Origin: Acidiferrobacterales bacterium
GTDB lineage: Bacteria; Pseudomonadota; Gammaproteobacteria; Arenicellales; Poriferihabitantaceae
Direction of reading: 5' to 3'
Assembly (NCBI GenBank): GCA_019633985.1
Contig: JAHQWE010000025.1
Coordinates: 1-42,481 of the forward strand
Length of the DNA stretch: 42,481 nt
In this document: one piece after another, positions 27,792 to 36,596 of the stretch
How positions within the stretch are numbered: the stretch's first letter is position 1
Layout: the number at the start of each line of letters is the position of its first letter
Program-made: the position numbers and the translations under genes
The notes under the pieces: generated by a model
Databases searched by the model: none
Told to the model about the DNA's origin: nothing
Seen by the model: only the letters and a program-made list of their open reading frames with translations

Positions 27792-29576
27792 GTGATTCGA
27801 CCATTACTCTTGTGCCTTGCTCTGCAAATACTCTGCCAACCCGCCTTTGCGCGGCCAGAAATTCTGGATGATTGGGAAATGGCTTACGCAGACGCTCCCG
27901 ATGCGTTGAGAAACTGTCAGCTATGCCATGAGCAGGTCGCCGGGGGTGATGGCTGGAACGGTTATGGCTGGTCAATTCGCGGTTTACTGACCAACAGTGG
28001 TTTCACTACTTTTGAGGCTTTTGAGGACACTGAATCGGGCAACGCTGATCTGGATGCGGGAGGAAGTAGCAACTTACTTGAAATACTGCGCGGCACCCAA
28101 CCAGGATGGAACTCGAGTCCAAGTAATAGAATCCGTTATAAAAATGGCAGCTCCACGTTTATCCCTGCATCGCCTACATTATCTGATCCACTCATACTTG
28201 GCAATCTAGATCTCCCTACGCCAACTACCAACCCGTTTAGTACGAGAATCCAAACTGGCGGAAGCGGCACTGTCATCGATGTTGCGAGTGGAGTAGTGAA
28301 CGCAACCGTTACCCTGGTCTCCCCGATTCATGCCACCTACGCGCCCGGACTCGCGGGGCTATTGTTTGTTGCGGATCAAGTCGGTGTGATTCATAAAATC
28401 GATTTGAACGACCCAGATAATTCTGAAGAATTCATTGACATTAGCGGCGATCTCCAAACTCTGAATTCAAGTTATGATGAAAGAGGCTTGTTGGGGTTTA
28501 CATTCCATCCTGACTTTGCCACAAACGGATTGTTCTACACCCATCATTCTGAACCCGCAGACACTGCCGTAGCAGATTTCCCCCTGGATAGTGCTAACCA
28601 TCAATCAGTTGTTGCAGAGTGGTCCGCTATCAATCCAGGCACCGCTGGAACGGTGGGGCAAACAGGCAGCAAGCGAACTTTGCTGAGAATCGATCAACCT
28701 GCTTTTAATCATAACGGTGGGGCAATTGTTTTTGATCAAAATAATTATCTGCTCATCGCCTTGGGCGACGGGGGTGGTGCGGACGACGTCTTTGGCAATG
28801 GCAATGACCCACTAACTCCGTTGGGGAGTATTCTGCGAATTGACCCAGCCGGCATATCGGCAAACGGAATGTACAGTGTTCCAAGTGAGAATCCGTTTGT
28901 TGCAGACAGCAATAAGCTGAACGAAGCCTTTGCTTTCGGCTTGCGGAACCCGTTTAGTCTCACCATCGACCGTGAGACAAACAGAATATATTCTGGGGAT
29001 GTCGGCCAGAACAGCGTTGAAGAAATTAACCGTATAGTGAGTGGGAATAACTATGGCTGGAATGCAAAAGAGGGAAGTCTTTACTTTTACCCCACACTTC
29101 CTGAACCCGACTTCATACCTGAAGAAAGTCGATTTGTCACCACGAACCCTTCTACCTTTGCTGACAGCTCTATGGTAGATCCCATCCTTGAATACGACCG
29201 TGATGATGGCATTTCCGCGGTGGGCGGTCCTGTATATCGAGGAACCAGCTTAACAGAGCTGAGCGGCTCCTATCTTTTCGGTGATTGGGCAGGCGAGGGA
29301 TCAGAAGGTCGGCTGTTTTTTAGCAGTGATTTCTCCACCGAGCGGGAAATTAGTGTCAACGGTGGTAGCGGCCTAAATATGTTTCTGACCGGATTTGGAG
29401 AAGACAGCGACGGCGAGGTTTACCTGTTGGGAAAAACCCAGGTAGGTCCCTCCGGCACCACTGGAATGATCAAAAAGCTAACAGGATTCGAGATTGTTGA
29501 CAGCCCTGATTCATCAGAAGAAATATGTTTTCCCATTTCTGTCGGTGCGGGAAAAGTCGTCACTATCTGCCTATAG
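27792..29576 (+). CDS. cytochrome-c-motif / glucose-sorbosone dehydrogenase (PQQ) fusion
   Basis: A 594-residue exported protein with signal peptide 1-20 (cleaved after PAFA). A c-type heme site, C42-x2-C45-H46 (CQLCH), followed by WNGYGWSIR, lies in a short N-terminal domain, then ASN..EILRGTQPGW resembles calcium-type linkers. The remainder is the six-bladed propeller of soluble glucose/sorbosone dehydrogenases: NHNGGAIVFD, LLIALGDGGGADD, FGLRNPFSL, GDVGQNSVEEIN and NYGWN are visible. Such enzymes use PQQ to oxidise sugars, and an attached heme could carry the electrons. GTG start is the only suitable start. A cysteine-containing C-terminal tail (ICFPI to TICL) is noteworthy. Confidence 0.84.
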   Translation: MIRPLLLCLALQILCQPAFARPEILDDWEMAYADAPDALRNCQLCHEQVAGGDGWNGYGWSIRGLLTNSGFTTFEAFEDTESGNADLDAGGSSNLLEILRGTQPGWNSSPSNRIRYKNGSSTFIPASPTLSDPLILGNLDLPTPTTNPFSTRIQTGGSGTVIDVASGVVNATVTLVSPIHATYAPGLAGLLFVADQVGVIHKIDLNDPDNSEEFIDISGDLQTLNSSYDERGLLGFTFHPDFATNGLFYTHHSEPADTAVADFPLDSANHQSVVAEWSAINPGTAGTVGQTGSKRTLLRIDQPAFNHNGGAIVFDQNNYLLIALGDGGGADDVFGNGNDPLTPLGSILRIDPAGISANGMYSVPSENPFVADSNKLNEAFAFGLRNPFSLTIDRETNRIYSGDVGQNSVEEINRIVSGNNYGWNAKEGSLYFYPTLPEPDFIPEESRFVTTNPSTFADSSMVDPILEYDRDDGISAVGGPVYRGTSLTELSGSYLFGDWAGEGSEGRLFFSSDFSTEREISVNGGSGLNMFLTGFGEDSDGEVYLLGKTQVGPSGTTGMIKKLTGFEIVDSPDSSEEICFPISVGAGKVVTICL

Positions 29577-29598
29577 CGTTTTCAGCCCTCAATGCTCG

Positions 29599-29618
29599 CT
29601 AGAACTCCCTCTAGTTTT
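29599..29618 (+). terminator. weak terminator-like hairpin between convergent genes
   Basis: CTAGA (29599-29603) and TCTAG (29610-29614) pair around a 6-base loop, followed by TTTT. The stem is only 5 bp, so it may not function alone. It lies 22 bases past the GSDH stop. Confidence 0.28.
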
Positions 29619-29643
29619 CAGCCACATCTTTTTTCCCTACAAG

Positions 29644-30603
29644 CTAACGCCTGAAATTTTTTTCGTTCTGCGAAAACCAGTCATAGGTTGACGATAGCCC
29701 GGCATCGAGCTCGATCTGATGACGCCACCCAAGCTGATTAATCTTGCTCACATCAAGAAGTTTTCTGGGCGTACCATCCGGTTTCGAGGCATCAAAAACC
29801 AGCTCACCATCGAAGCCAGTTGCGCGTTTCATCGCCTCAGCCAATTCCCGAATGGTGACATCTTTTCCTGTGCCAATATTCAAATGCGATAGATCGGGTT
29901 CCACCACTGCGTGTAACTTTTCACGCGGCAAGTCCATCACAAACACACTCGCCGCGGCCATATCGTCGACATGAAGAAACTCTCGGGAAACTTTACCGGT
30001 TCCCCAAACCGTCACTTCCGGCTCCTGGTTAATTTTGGCCTCATGGAAGCGCCGCATCAACGCCGGAATGACATGACTGTTTTCAGGATGAAAATTGTCG
30101 TTGGTTCCATAGAGATTGGTGGGCATCACGCTTCGGTAGTCGACACCATGCTGCCGATTCAGTGATTCGCAAAGTTTGATGCCTGCGATTTTAGCGATGG
30201 CATACGGTGCATTTGTAGGCTCCAGCAATCCAGTTAACAGCGCGGATTCTGTCATGGGTTGTTCGGCAAACTTCGGATAAATACAGGACGAACCCAGAAA
30301 CAGCAATTTGTTTACTCCAGATTCAAATGCTGAATGGACAACGTTATTTTGAATTTCAAGGTTTTGATAAATAAAATCTGCCGGATAGGTATCGTTAGCG
30401 TAAATTCCACCAACACGGGCCGCCGCCAGATACACTTCATCTATCTTATTCTGCCGGAACAAATCTCTCACTGCCGCTTGATCAAGTAGGTCTAACTCCG
30501 CACGGGTTCTCACCAAGAGATTTATACTGCTGAACCGACTCAGATGACGACAGAGAGCGGAACCCACCATTCCATTGTGACCAGCCACGAATACTGTTTT
30601 CAT
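29644..30603 (-). CDS. fcl: GDP-L-fucose synthase-like NAD(P)-dependent epimerase/reductase
   Basis: Converts GDP-4-keto-6-deoxymannose to GDP-L-fucose by epimerisation and NADPH reduction. 319 residues. The Rossmann motif AGHNGMVG is at residues 7-14, [15 protein letters not shown] matches the Fcl signature, and the catalytic Y-x3-K is in YAIAK. ATG 30603 overlaps the upstream WbpL-like stop (TGATG); a TTG before it is not needed. Usual partner gmd (GDP-mannose dehydratase) is absent in the window, and the protein could instead act on another sugar nucleotide. It is the last gene in the leftward polysaccharide locus. Confidence 0.87.
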   Translation of the reverse strand: MKTVFVAGHNGMVGSALCRHLSRFSSINLLVRTRAELDLLDQAAVRDLFRQNKIDEVYLAAARVGGIYANDTYPADFIYQNLEIQNNVVHSAFESGVNKLLFLGSSCIYPKFAEQPMTESALLTGLLEPTNAPYAIAKIAGIKLCESLNRQHGVDYRSVMPTNLYGTNDNFHPENSHVIPALMRRFHEAKINQEPEVTVWGTGKVSREFLHVDDMAAASVFVMDLPREKLHAVVEPDLSHLNIGTGKDVTIRELAEAMKRATGFDGELVFDASKPDGTPRKLLDVSKINQLGWRHQIELDAGLSSTYDWFSQNEKNFRR

Positions 30604-31691
30604 CAATGATTCCTCCGTTCTTTACCGGAATGATTATCCGAAAGGTTCACGCCTGATTTTCTCACCCGCTTTAGTGTTAAGTAGGTGTATACCATCTGAA
30701 TCAAAATAAAGGGTATAAATACATACAGCCGTTCATTGCCAGGAATGTTCACCATCCATATCGCACCGAGCCCCTGTAAGAACGCCATACATGCTAGTAA
30801 AAGCGTGACTTCTAAATGCGAATAGCCACACCTTACCAATAGCTGATAAAGGTGAGTTCGATGAGCTTGCAACGTATTTTCACCTCGGAGCAAACGGCGA
30901 AAAAAAGTAAAAAGTGTGTCGTAAATAAAGTGAAACAATAGCAGCGGCATGACCAGAAATGAGGTTCTGGAGTAGTCGTATCGAGCGGCAATAATCGCAA
31001 GGCTGGCGAAAACAAACCCTAGAAATGCACTCCCTACGTCCCCCATAAATATTTTTGCCGGAGGGGCGTTGTAAATCAAAAACCCGACAGAACCCGCAAT
31101 GATGGTGTAGCCAGTGATGTAGACGAACGAGCTGCCCTCGTAGTAACTGATCGCCATAAAAAACAAGGCCGCGATGAGTGCGGTGCTGCCAACCAGCCCA
31201 TCAATGCCATCCATAAAGTTATAGGCATTGGTGAGACCCAATATCCAAATTGCTGAAATTAGATACCCTGCCCATTCGAGATCAACCAGCCCGACCCAGG
31301 GCAGCGTTAAGGTATCGATGACGATGCCGCAATAAAGAACAACACCAACGGCGACCACGTGAGTGACCAGCTTGAACTGGGCGCTTTTTTCCCGCACATC
31401 ATCCACAAAAGAAATGATGGCGATCAAAACGGCGGAAAACACAAAGCCCCAGATATAACTCTTCTCCATGAGTTCACTGTCAATAAACAAGACAATGACG
31501 AGCATACCGATCAGAAAAGTGACGACAATGGAAATGCCGCCAGACTTGGGTATTGCTTTTGAATGAGAGGAACGTTGGTTAGGCTGGTCAAGAATTCGAC
31601 CATGTTTGAGCATCGCCCAGGTAATCAACGTTGCCAATACGGTCAGAACAAAGCCGAAAGCGATGTGTAGATAGAATTCGGTGATTGCCAA
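30603..31691 (-). CDS. WbpL/WecA-type undecaprenyl-phosphate glycosyl-1-phosphate transferase
   Basis: A multi-pass membrane enzyme (about 362 residues) that transfers a GlcNAc-, FucNAc- or similar sugar-1-phosphate to undecaprenyl phosphate and starts lipid-linked glycan synthesis. Family features: [20 protein letters not shown] (33-52) near the N-terminus, D97-D98 in [15 protein letters not shown] (155-165), [13 protein letters not shown] (213-225), and HRTHLYQ later. The conserved catalytic Asp residues are present. Start is TTG 31691, with no good Shine-Dalgarno visible, so the true start could differ slightly. It lies 85 bp after the WbpM-type gene in the same operon. Confidence 0.87.
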   Translation of the reverse strand: MAITEFYLHIAFGFVLTVLATLITWAMLKHGRILDQPNQRSSHSKAIPKSGGISIVVTFLIGMLVIVLFIDSELMEKSYIWGFVFSAVLIAIISFVDDVREKSAQFKLVTHVVAVGVVLYCGIVIDTLTLPWVGLVDLEWAGYLISAIWILGLTNAYNFMDGIDGLVGSTALIAALFFMAISYYEGSSFVYITGYTIIAGSVGFLIYNAPPAKIFMGDVGSAFLGFVFASLAIIAARYDYSRTSFLVMPLLLFHFIYDTLFTFFRRLLRGENTLQAHRTHLYQLLVRCGYSHLEVTLLLACMAFLQGLGAIWMVNIPGNERLYVFIPFILIQMVYTYLTLKRVRKSGVNLSDNHSGKERRNH

Positions 31692-31776
31692 TGGAGTATT
31701 ATTATCCGGGAAAGTCAGGAATCAATTCGCACAAAAATCGAGCTCTATCAGAGACGCGCAGGTCGTAACGAACGGT

Positions 31777-33651
31777 TTAACCAGCCTTTTGCGCCGGCAT
31801 GGCATTATAGGATTCCACCATACTAAATAAAAGCTGCCGAACTTCAGACTCATTGCGCTCAGCGATCGCGATTTCTAGCTTACGCAACATTTCATCCAGC
31901 CCACCCAGGGTGACGCCAATCTCGTTTTCCCGCATGATTCGCTGATGGCGAGTGGAGACAGCCGATTCTGTTACCAGTAACTCTTCGAATAGCTTCTCCC
32001 CGGCACGCAAACCGGTAAACGCAATTTCTATATCCCCTTCCGGGTTTCTTTCCTCACGAACGGTTAACCCTGACAACTGAATCATTTTTCTGGCTAACCC
32101 AACAATTTTCACCGGTTCGCCCATATCCAGAACGAACACATCCCCCCCCTCTCCCATAGCCCCGGCCTGTAAGACGAGCTGGGTTGCCTCACGGATAGTC
32201 ATAAAATAGCGAATAATTTCCGGATGGGTGACCGTGACCGGCCCGCCCTGACTAATCTGGTCACGAAACAGCGGTACCACCGACCCAGAAGAGTCAAGCA
32301 CGTTGCCAAACCTCACCATGGTAAACCGAGTTTGCGTCTTCGCATTATGACTCAAATCCTGAAGAACAAGCTCTGCAAGTCGTTTAGTCGCGCCCATCAC
32401 ATTGGTGGGACGAACCGCTTTGTCTGTAGATATCAGAACAAAAGTTTCTACGCCCGCATCAATCGCTGCACGTGCGCAATTACAGGTACCCAGCACATTA
32501 TTGGCCGCGCCCGCTGAAGCGTTACTTTCCACCAGGGGTACATGCTTGTAAGCCGCAGCATGATAGATCGTCTCCACTTTGTGTTCGTGGCATACCGTGG
32601 TTAGCAACTCTCGATCCATCACTGAACCCAGCACCGAGGTAAAGCGTAAATTCGTCTCAGAAAGCTCGCGTTCCATTCGATAGAGATTGAATTCACTGTG
32701 CTCGAACAAGATCAGACGTCTGGCCCCTAACTGACTCACCTGCCGACACAATTCAGAACCAATCGAGCCACCCGCTCCGGTCACCATCACCACCTTATCG
32801 CGAATGTTTGCCTGAAGCAGTTCATCAATCGGTGCAATAGGCTCTCGTTCCAGTAGGTCGGCAATATCAATATCTCGCACGTCTTCGAGATTGACCTCAC
32901 AGGACTCAAGCTCAGAGATATCGGGTAGTGTTTGCACCAATACAGGAAAATGCGCCAGGCTCAATAGAATTTTCTGTCTACTGGCCTGATTGGCGGACGG
33001 CATCGCCAGCAAAATCTCCTTGATAGCGAATTCGTCGATAAGACGACCCAGCTCATCTGGATGGTAGACGCGTATACCATTGACCTGTTGATTCATGAGC
33101 ACCGGGTCATCGTCAACAAACCCGACAGGCCGCATCTCATCACTATAGGAAGTGGAAATCGCGAGCTGCATACCGGCCGCGCCAGCCCCATAGATCAGCA
33201 CGTTTTTCCTTTCATCCCTCTCGGCGCCAAGAAACCCTGGAGCCTTCGCCGTTAAAACCCATCGCGCAACCATTCTTGCGCCAGAGATCAGTAGTAAACA
33301 TACCAGCCAGTTGATAATGACGACTGAACGGGGAGTAATTTGGATACCTGAAAGAAACGCCAACACCCCCCACAAGAGAGCATACAAACTGATCGCCTGA
33401 AAGACGCGCCACAAGGAATTAAATCCAATGTAGCGGATGATCGTTTGATAGAGGCCGAAGCGAATGAATACCGGGATTGCCAGTATCGGCGCGAGGATCC
33501 ATAAATAGATTTCGTCACCAAAGGGCAGATAAAAGCGGTTGTAGCGCAGAGAATACGCTGCGCAGAGCGCCACCATAACCAACGCAAGATCCCCGGCTAG
33601 CATTAATACCTGCTTGCGGCCACGCTTCAGGGAAAGAAGTCGATCAATCAT
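31777..33651 (-). CDS. WbpM/CapD-type UDP-sugar 4,6-dehydratase (membrane, large)
   Basis: A 624-residue nucleotide-sugar 4,6-dehydratase, likely acting on UDP-GlcNAc to give UDP-4-keto-6-deoxy-sugar for QuiNAc, FucNAc or bacillosamine-type residues. Four TM helices lie in the N-terminal 130 residues. A first Rossmann motif, GAGAAG (155-160), and the catalytic domain's TGAGGSIG (291-298) are followed by [17 protein letters not shown] (408-424). The usual catalytic Tyr is Met419 (M-x3-K423), the SMK triad known from WbpM-type enzymes. The ATG overlaps the cysC stop (ATGA), so the pair is translationally coupled. Confidence 0.92.
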   Translation of the reverse strand: MIDRLLSLKRGRKQVLMLAGDLALVMVALCAAYSLRYNRFYLPFGDEIYLWILAPILAIPVFIRFGLYQTIIRYIGFNSLWRVFQAISLYALLWGVLAFLSGIQITPRSVVIINWLVCLLLISGARMVARWVLTAKAPGFLGAERDERKNVLIYGAGAAGMQLAISTSYSDEMRPVGFVDDDPVLMNQQVNGIRVYHPDELGRLIDEFAIKEILLAMPSANQASRQKILLSLAHFPVLVQTLPDISELESCEVNLEDVRDIDIADLLEREPIAPIDELLQANIRDKVVMVTGAGGSIGSELCRQVSQLGARRLILFEHSEFNLYRMERELSETNLRFTSVLGSVMDRELLTTVCHEHKVETIYHAAAYKHVPLVESNASAGAANNVLGTCNCARAAIDAGVETFVLISTDKAVRPTNVMGATKRLAELVLQDLSHNAKTQTRFTMVRFGNVLDSSGSVVPLFRDQISQGGPVTVTHPEIIRYFMTIREATQLVLQAGAMGEGGDVFVLDMGEPVKIVGLARKMIQLSGLTVREERNPEGDIEIAFTGLRAGEKLFEELLVTESAVSTRHQRIMRENEIGVTLGGLDEMLRKLEIAIAERNESEVRQLLFSMVESYNAMPAQKAG

Positions 33652-34259
33652 AAGGCTGGAATTAACTTGCGTTGCTGGAGGTACGAGATCACCTCACTGA
33701 CACAAGCACTCAACTCTTGATGCCCAGTGTCGATCACAAGATCAGGTTTCTCGGGTTGCTCGTACGGTGAGGAAATACCCGTAAAATCCGCGATTTCGCC
33801 CTTGCGGGCCCGCTGATACAGGCCTTTCACATCGCGCTGCTCACAAACTTCGAGTGGGCAGTCACAAAAAATTTCAATAAAGTCTTCCGCTCGCTCCACC
33901 ATCATACGCACTCGCTCACGGTCTATCCGGAATGGCGAAATAAAAGCAGTGAGAACAATCACACCGGCGTCTACAAATAGGGTAGCGACTTGGCCGATTC
34001 GTCGAATATTTTCAGTGCGGTCAATTTCTGAGAAACCGAGATCTCCGCAAAGACCATGCCGCACGTTGTCGCCATCCAAAACCGTCGTTCGGCACCCTCG
34101 TCGATATAGTTCATCCTCTACCGCATGCGCGAGAGTGGATTTACCGCTACCGGAAAGTCCTGTAAACCATAAGATTGCACTACCATGTCGATTAAGCTGC
34201 TCTCGATTCGATCGGGTAATCGTGGCTTGATGCCACACGGTATTGCTCGATTTACTCAT
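33648..34259 (-). CDS. cysC: adenylylsulfate (APS) kinase
   Basis: Phosphorylates APS to PAPS, the sulfate donor for reduction or for sulfotransferases. 203 residues, normal length. Walker [10 protein letters not shown] is 34-42, [10 protein letters not shown] (61-70) and FISPF (106-110) are strong CysC features, and the later [14 protein letters not shown] is also diagnostic. The location, inside a polysaccharide locus and overlapping a nucleotide-sugar dehydratase gene by four bases, is unusual: assimilatory CysC normally sits with cysDN. It suggests PAPS for sulfated glycan, but no sulfotransferase is in view. Confidence 0.94.
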   Translation of the reverse strand: MSKSSNTVWHQATITRSNREQLNRHGSAILWFTGLSGSGKSTLAHAVEDELYRRGCRTTVLDGDNVRHGLCGDLGFSEIDRTENIRRIGQVATLFVDAGVIVLTAFISPFRIDRERVRMMVERAEDFIEIFCDCPLEVCEQRDVKGLYQRARKGEIADFTGISSPYEQPEKPDLVIDTGHQELSACVSEVISYLQQRKLIPAL

Positions 34260-34267
34260 GGAGCGCG

Positions 34268-34273
34268 ATTATA
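34268..34273 (-). promoter_or_regulatory. -10 box ahead of cysC
   Basis: A perfect TATAAT on the minus strand lies only 8 bases before the cysC ATG, so a transcript from here would have almost no leader. No clear -35 is seen. Leaderless or chance. Confidence 0.3.
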
Positions 34274-34460
34274 CATTTATTGCCTAATCTTGCTTTAACT
34301 ATCGAAATTTTTCAGTAATTACATTTCTGTAATAAATAGACCTCTGCTGATACTTTTTGACCTTACTCTGGCGTCATTCATCTACTTGTCACTTAATTCC
34401 AATCGGCTTCGTAAAGACCCCTGCAAAACTTTAAGAGGAAGCAACACATTGGGAGACATT

Positions 34461-35771
34461 TTAGTCTCGCAATAACTGCTTAGCTCGTTTTTTCGCTCCT
34501 CGCGCCTGTGCCAGATTTTCAGCAATGCTGTTTCTCCTCGCGAGCGGCTTAAGGCGCAACCCCCGCACATCAGGAACGACACTGTTTGCTGCACGCATAC
34601 CCACGAATCGCGACCAAACCGCTTGCTTCTTTTTGACCTGGTGCGGTTGAAAGCGATCCATGTCTCTCGGTGTAATACTGCTTTCTATTTGGATAAATCC
34701 TGCTTTTACTGCAGCTGCCAGCAGCCGCTCTCCAGCAAGGGTTCGGACTATTACTGAGTTTGACCCGGGGTCGGAATGTTGCCCCTGTCGATCGGGGGCA
34801 CCACCGTCCCAGGAATCTGCGGCAGCGATGTCGGTTGCATCGCCAATCCCGTCAGGGCAAATTTTGCAGCGATGTGGCAAATCCCAACCACTGTCATCCT
34901 CGCCCCAGAAATCAAGATAATCGAGTTCAATAATTTCGGCACTTCTGGTTTCAATTCTGGTTGGCCCTGGGCAACCGTATCCGCGATATCGCAAACTGGT
35001 GATTTCATCCGCATTGACACCGTGCTCATTCATCACGTTACTTAAACCGGACGGTTTCATGAATCCGCCGCACACCATAGCGAGTTGGTAAACACAATAC
35101 TGATCAACTCGGGCATCCTGTTGCGCCAGATTTCGTAGTCCAGATATATCACAGGGGGTTCCGATAAAGGCAAAGGTTTCACCTGTAGCCTCGCACTGGT
35201 CTAAGACTCCAACGATGTTCTTCAACGTCGGGGTTGGTCCGTACCTCGAACCCGCTGCAGAGGCCACCTCCTCTTTACTTCGACTCACTGTATTTTGGCC
35301 AAACGCGGGAATTGTCTCATCCTCCCTCGCATGCAAAATAAAATTCACCTCACCACTGTCGATAAGAAACTGCGCCAGGGCGGTTAAAAGCCCACCAGTG
35401 GAACTGCGAAATCGGGTTTGTTCATCGCCGGCATAAGCCAGGTGCATTTGGCGCCAAATTCCCCAGACTTCATCATACTGACTATCTGGCTGCACTAATC
35501 GCTCTGGTAATCCTTCTACTTTGGTGCCCGGACACAAGCCGAGGATCTGATCGATCAATGTATCATCGATAGTGGTTTTAGCGTGGGGTACCAGTGAGCC
35601 ATCCTCAGCAATCTGCATCGTTACCTGATCGGCGCCGGCGACACTCTCGCAGATTCCACAACCGATGCACATACCGTCGTCCACGATACGTTCAAGCTGC
35701 TTGTTTGGCGATAAGTCGCGCAGTAACCCGCGGACGTAACTCGGTTTTTTCCGCACAGTGAATGCGCCCAT
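34461..35771 (-). CDS. FrhB-like (coenzyme F420 hydrogenase/dehydrogenase beta subunit family) iron-sulfur protein
   Basis: A 436-residue protein. The N-terminal ferredoxin-like region has C35-x2-C38-x2-C41 (MCIGCGIC) and a later C80 in CPG that probably completes a 4Fe-4S site. The central FrhB-type domain shows the FRSSTGGLLTALAQFL flavin- or F420-family pattern and GTPCDISGLRNL; later HRCKICPDGIGD and AADSWDGG are typical. Proteobacteria do not normally make F420, and family members in glycan loci act as redox enzymes on unknown substrates. A basic C-terminal tail follows. It precedes cysC by 201 bp and follows the TPR gene by 106 bp. Confidence 0.85.
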   Translation of the reverse strand: MGAFTVRKKPSYVRGLLRDLSPNKQLERIVDDGMCIGCGICESVAGADQVTMQIAEDGSLVPHAKTTIDDTLIDQILGLCPGTKVEGLPERLVQPDSQYDEVWGIWRQMHLAYAGDEQTRFRSSTGGLLTALAQFLIDSGEVNFILHAREDETIPAFGQNTVSRSKEEVASAAGSRYGPTPTLKNIVGVLDQCEATGETFAFIGTPCDISGLRNLAQQDARVDQYCVYQLAMVCGGFMKPSGLSNVMNEHGVNADEITSLRYRGYGCPGPTRIETRSAEIIELDYLDFWGEDDSGWDLPHRCKICPDGIGDATDIAAADSWDGGAPDRQGQHSDPGSNSVIVRTLAGERLLAAAVKAGFIQIESSITPRDMDRFQPHQVKKKQAVWSRFVGMRAANSVVPDVRGLRLKPLARRNSIAENLAQARGAKKRAKQLLRD

Positions 35772-35877
35772 TGAAATGAAGACTAATTAAACCAGCGAAT
35801 TGATCAAAGCTCTATCATTATCGAAAAAACAGCCGCCTAGTAGCGCGTTTAGACTAGGTCTAACTAAGCTCATTCCT

Positions 35878-36432
35878 TCAAATGACCCTAGCCTTCAACT
35901 CTTTCTCCAGCTGATCTACACTGTTTTGGATATTCTGCATAAAAGGATTCACTCTCAGAGCGCGCTTAAACCAGTCCACCGCCGCTTGCTCTCGCTCACT
36001 TTGGAGATGGATTAGCCCCTGACCCGATAACGCGCCAAAATGTCGGGGCTCAAGTCGCAACGTCTCCACAACATCTGCGGTAGAGAGGTCAAATTTACCC
36101 ATCATGTAGTAAACCGTTGCGCGCTTGTTCCACGCCTCGGCGAAATCGGGATTAATGCGAATCAGCTCGCTAAAAATATCCACCGCCTCATCGAGGGCAA
36201 ACTCGCTCATTTTTCGGATGCCAGAATCCATGAGCTCCTGGGATTCCGCATCATCAGCGCGCAACCAGAGCTGCCAGATTTTTGAGGTGATTTCGTGTGC
36301 CTCGATCGGTGTGGTTTCAGCATCGAGGAGTGACCTGAACAGAGAGTCCAGCCCAGGTTCTTTTTGATCCGAGTGAGCCGATACACTGAGTGTCAGCAAC
36401 ACGGTAAAGAATATCGACAACATTTTTTTCAT
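35878..36432 (-). CDS. exported TPR protein
   Basis: A 184-residue secreted or periplasmic protein with a signal peptide (1-19; KKMLSIFFTVLLTLSVSA). The mature part holds about three TPR-like units, of which FAEAWNKRATVYYMMGKFD and FGALSGQGLIHLQSE are the clearest. Short signal-bearing TPR proteins are often scaffolds for envelope assembly or polysaccharide export. The gene lies inside the leftward polysaccharide locus, which agrees with such a role, but no enzyme activity is suggested. Confidence 0.78.
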   Translation of the reverse strand: MKKMLSIFFTVLLTLSVSAHSDQKEPGLDSLFRSLLDAETTPIEAHEITSKIWQLWLRADDAESQELMDSGIRKMSEFALDEAVDIFSELIRINPDFAEAWNKRATVYYMMGKFDLSTADVVETLRLEPRHFGALSGQGLIHLQSEREQAAVDWFKRALRVNPFMQNIQNSVDQLEKELKARVI

Positions 36433-36596
36433 TTAGCCCGCCCTCTTTGGTTCACTCAATAAAGAGTGACTCAAATCAGCGCGCAATGCAAATCATCGCC
36501 TGAATCTATCCAGTGTTTTTATGCAGAACGAATCTTGTAGGACAACCATATTAGAGGGGTAGACCCTTCACTTCAGATCTGATGAATTAACGACGC

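Noticed and set aside
31777-33651. Catalytic Tyr missing, hence a dead dehydratase
   Set aside because: Met in place of Tyr is known as the SMK triad of active large WbpM-type enzymes, so it is not evidence of loss.
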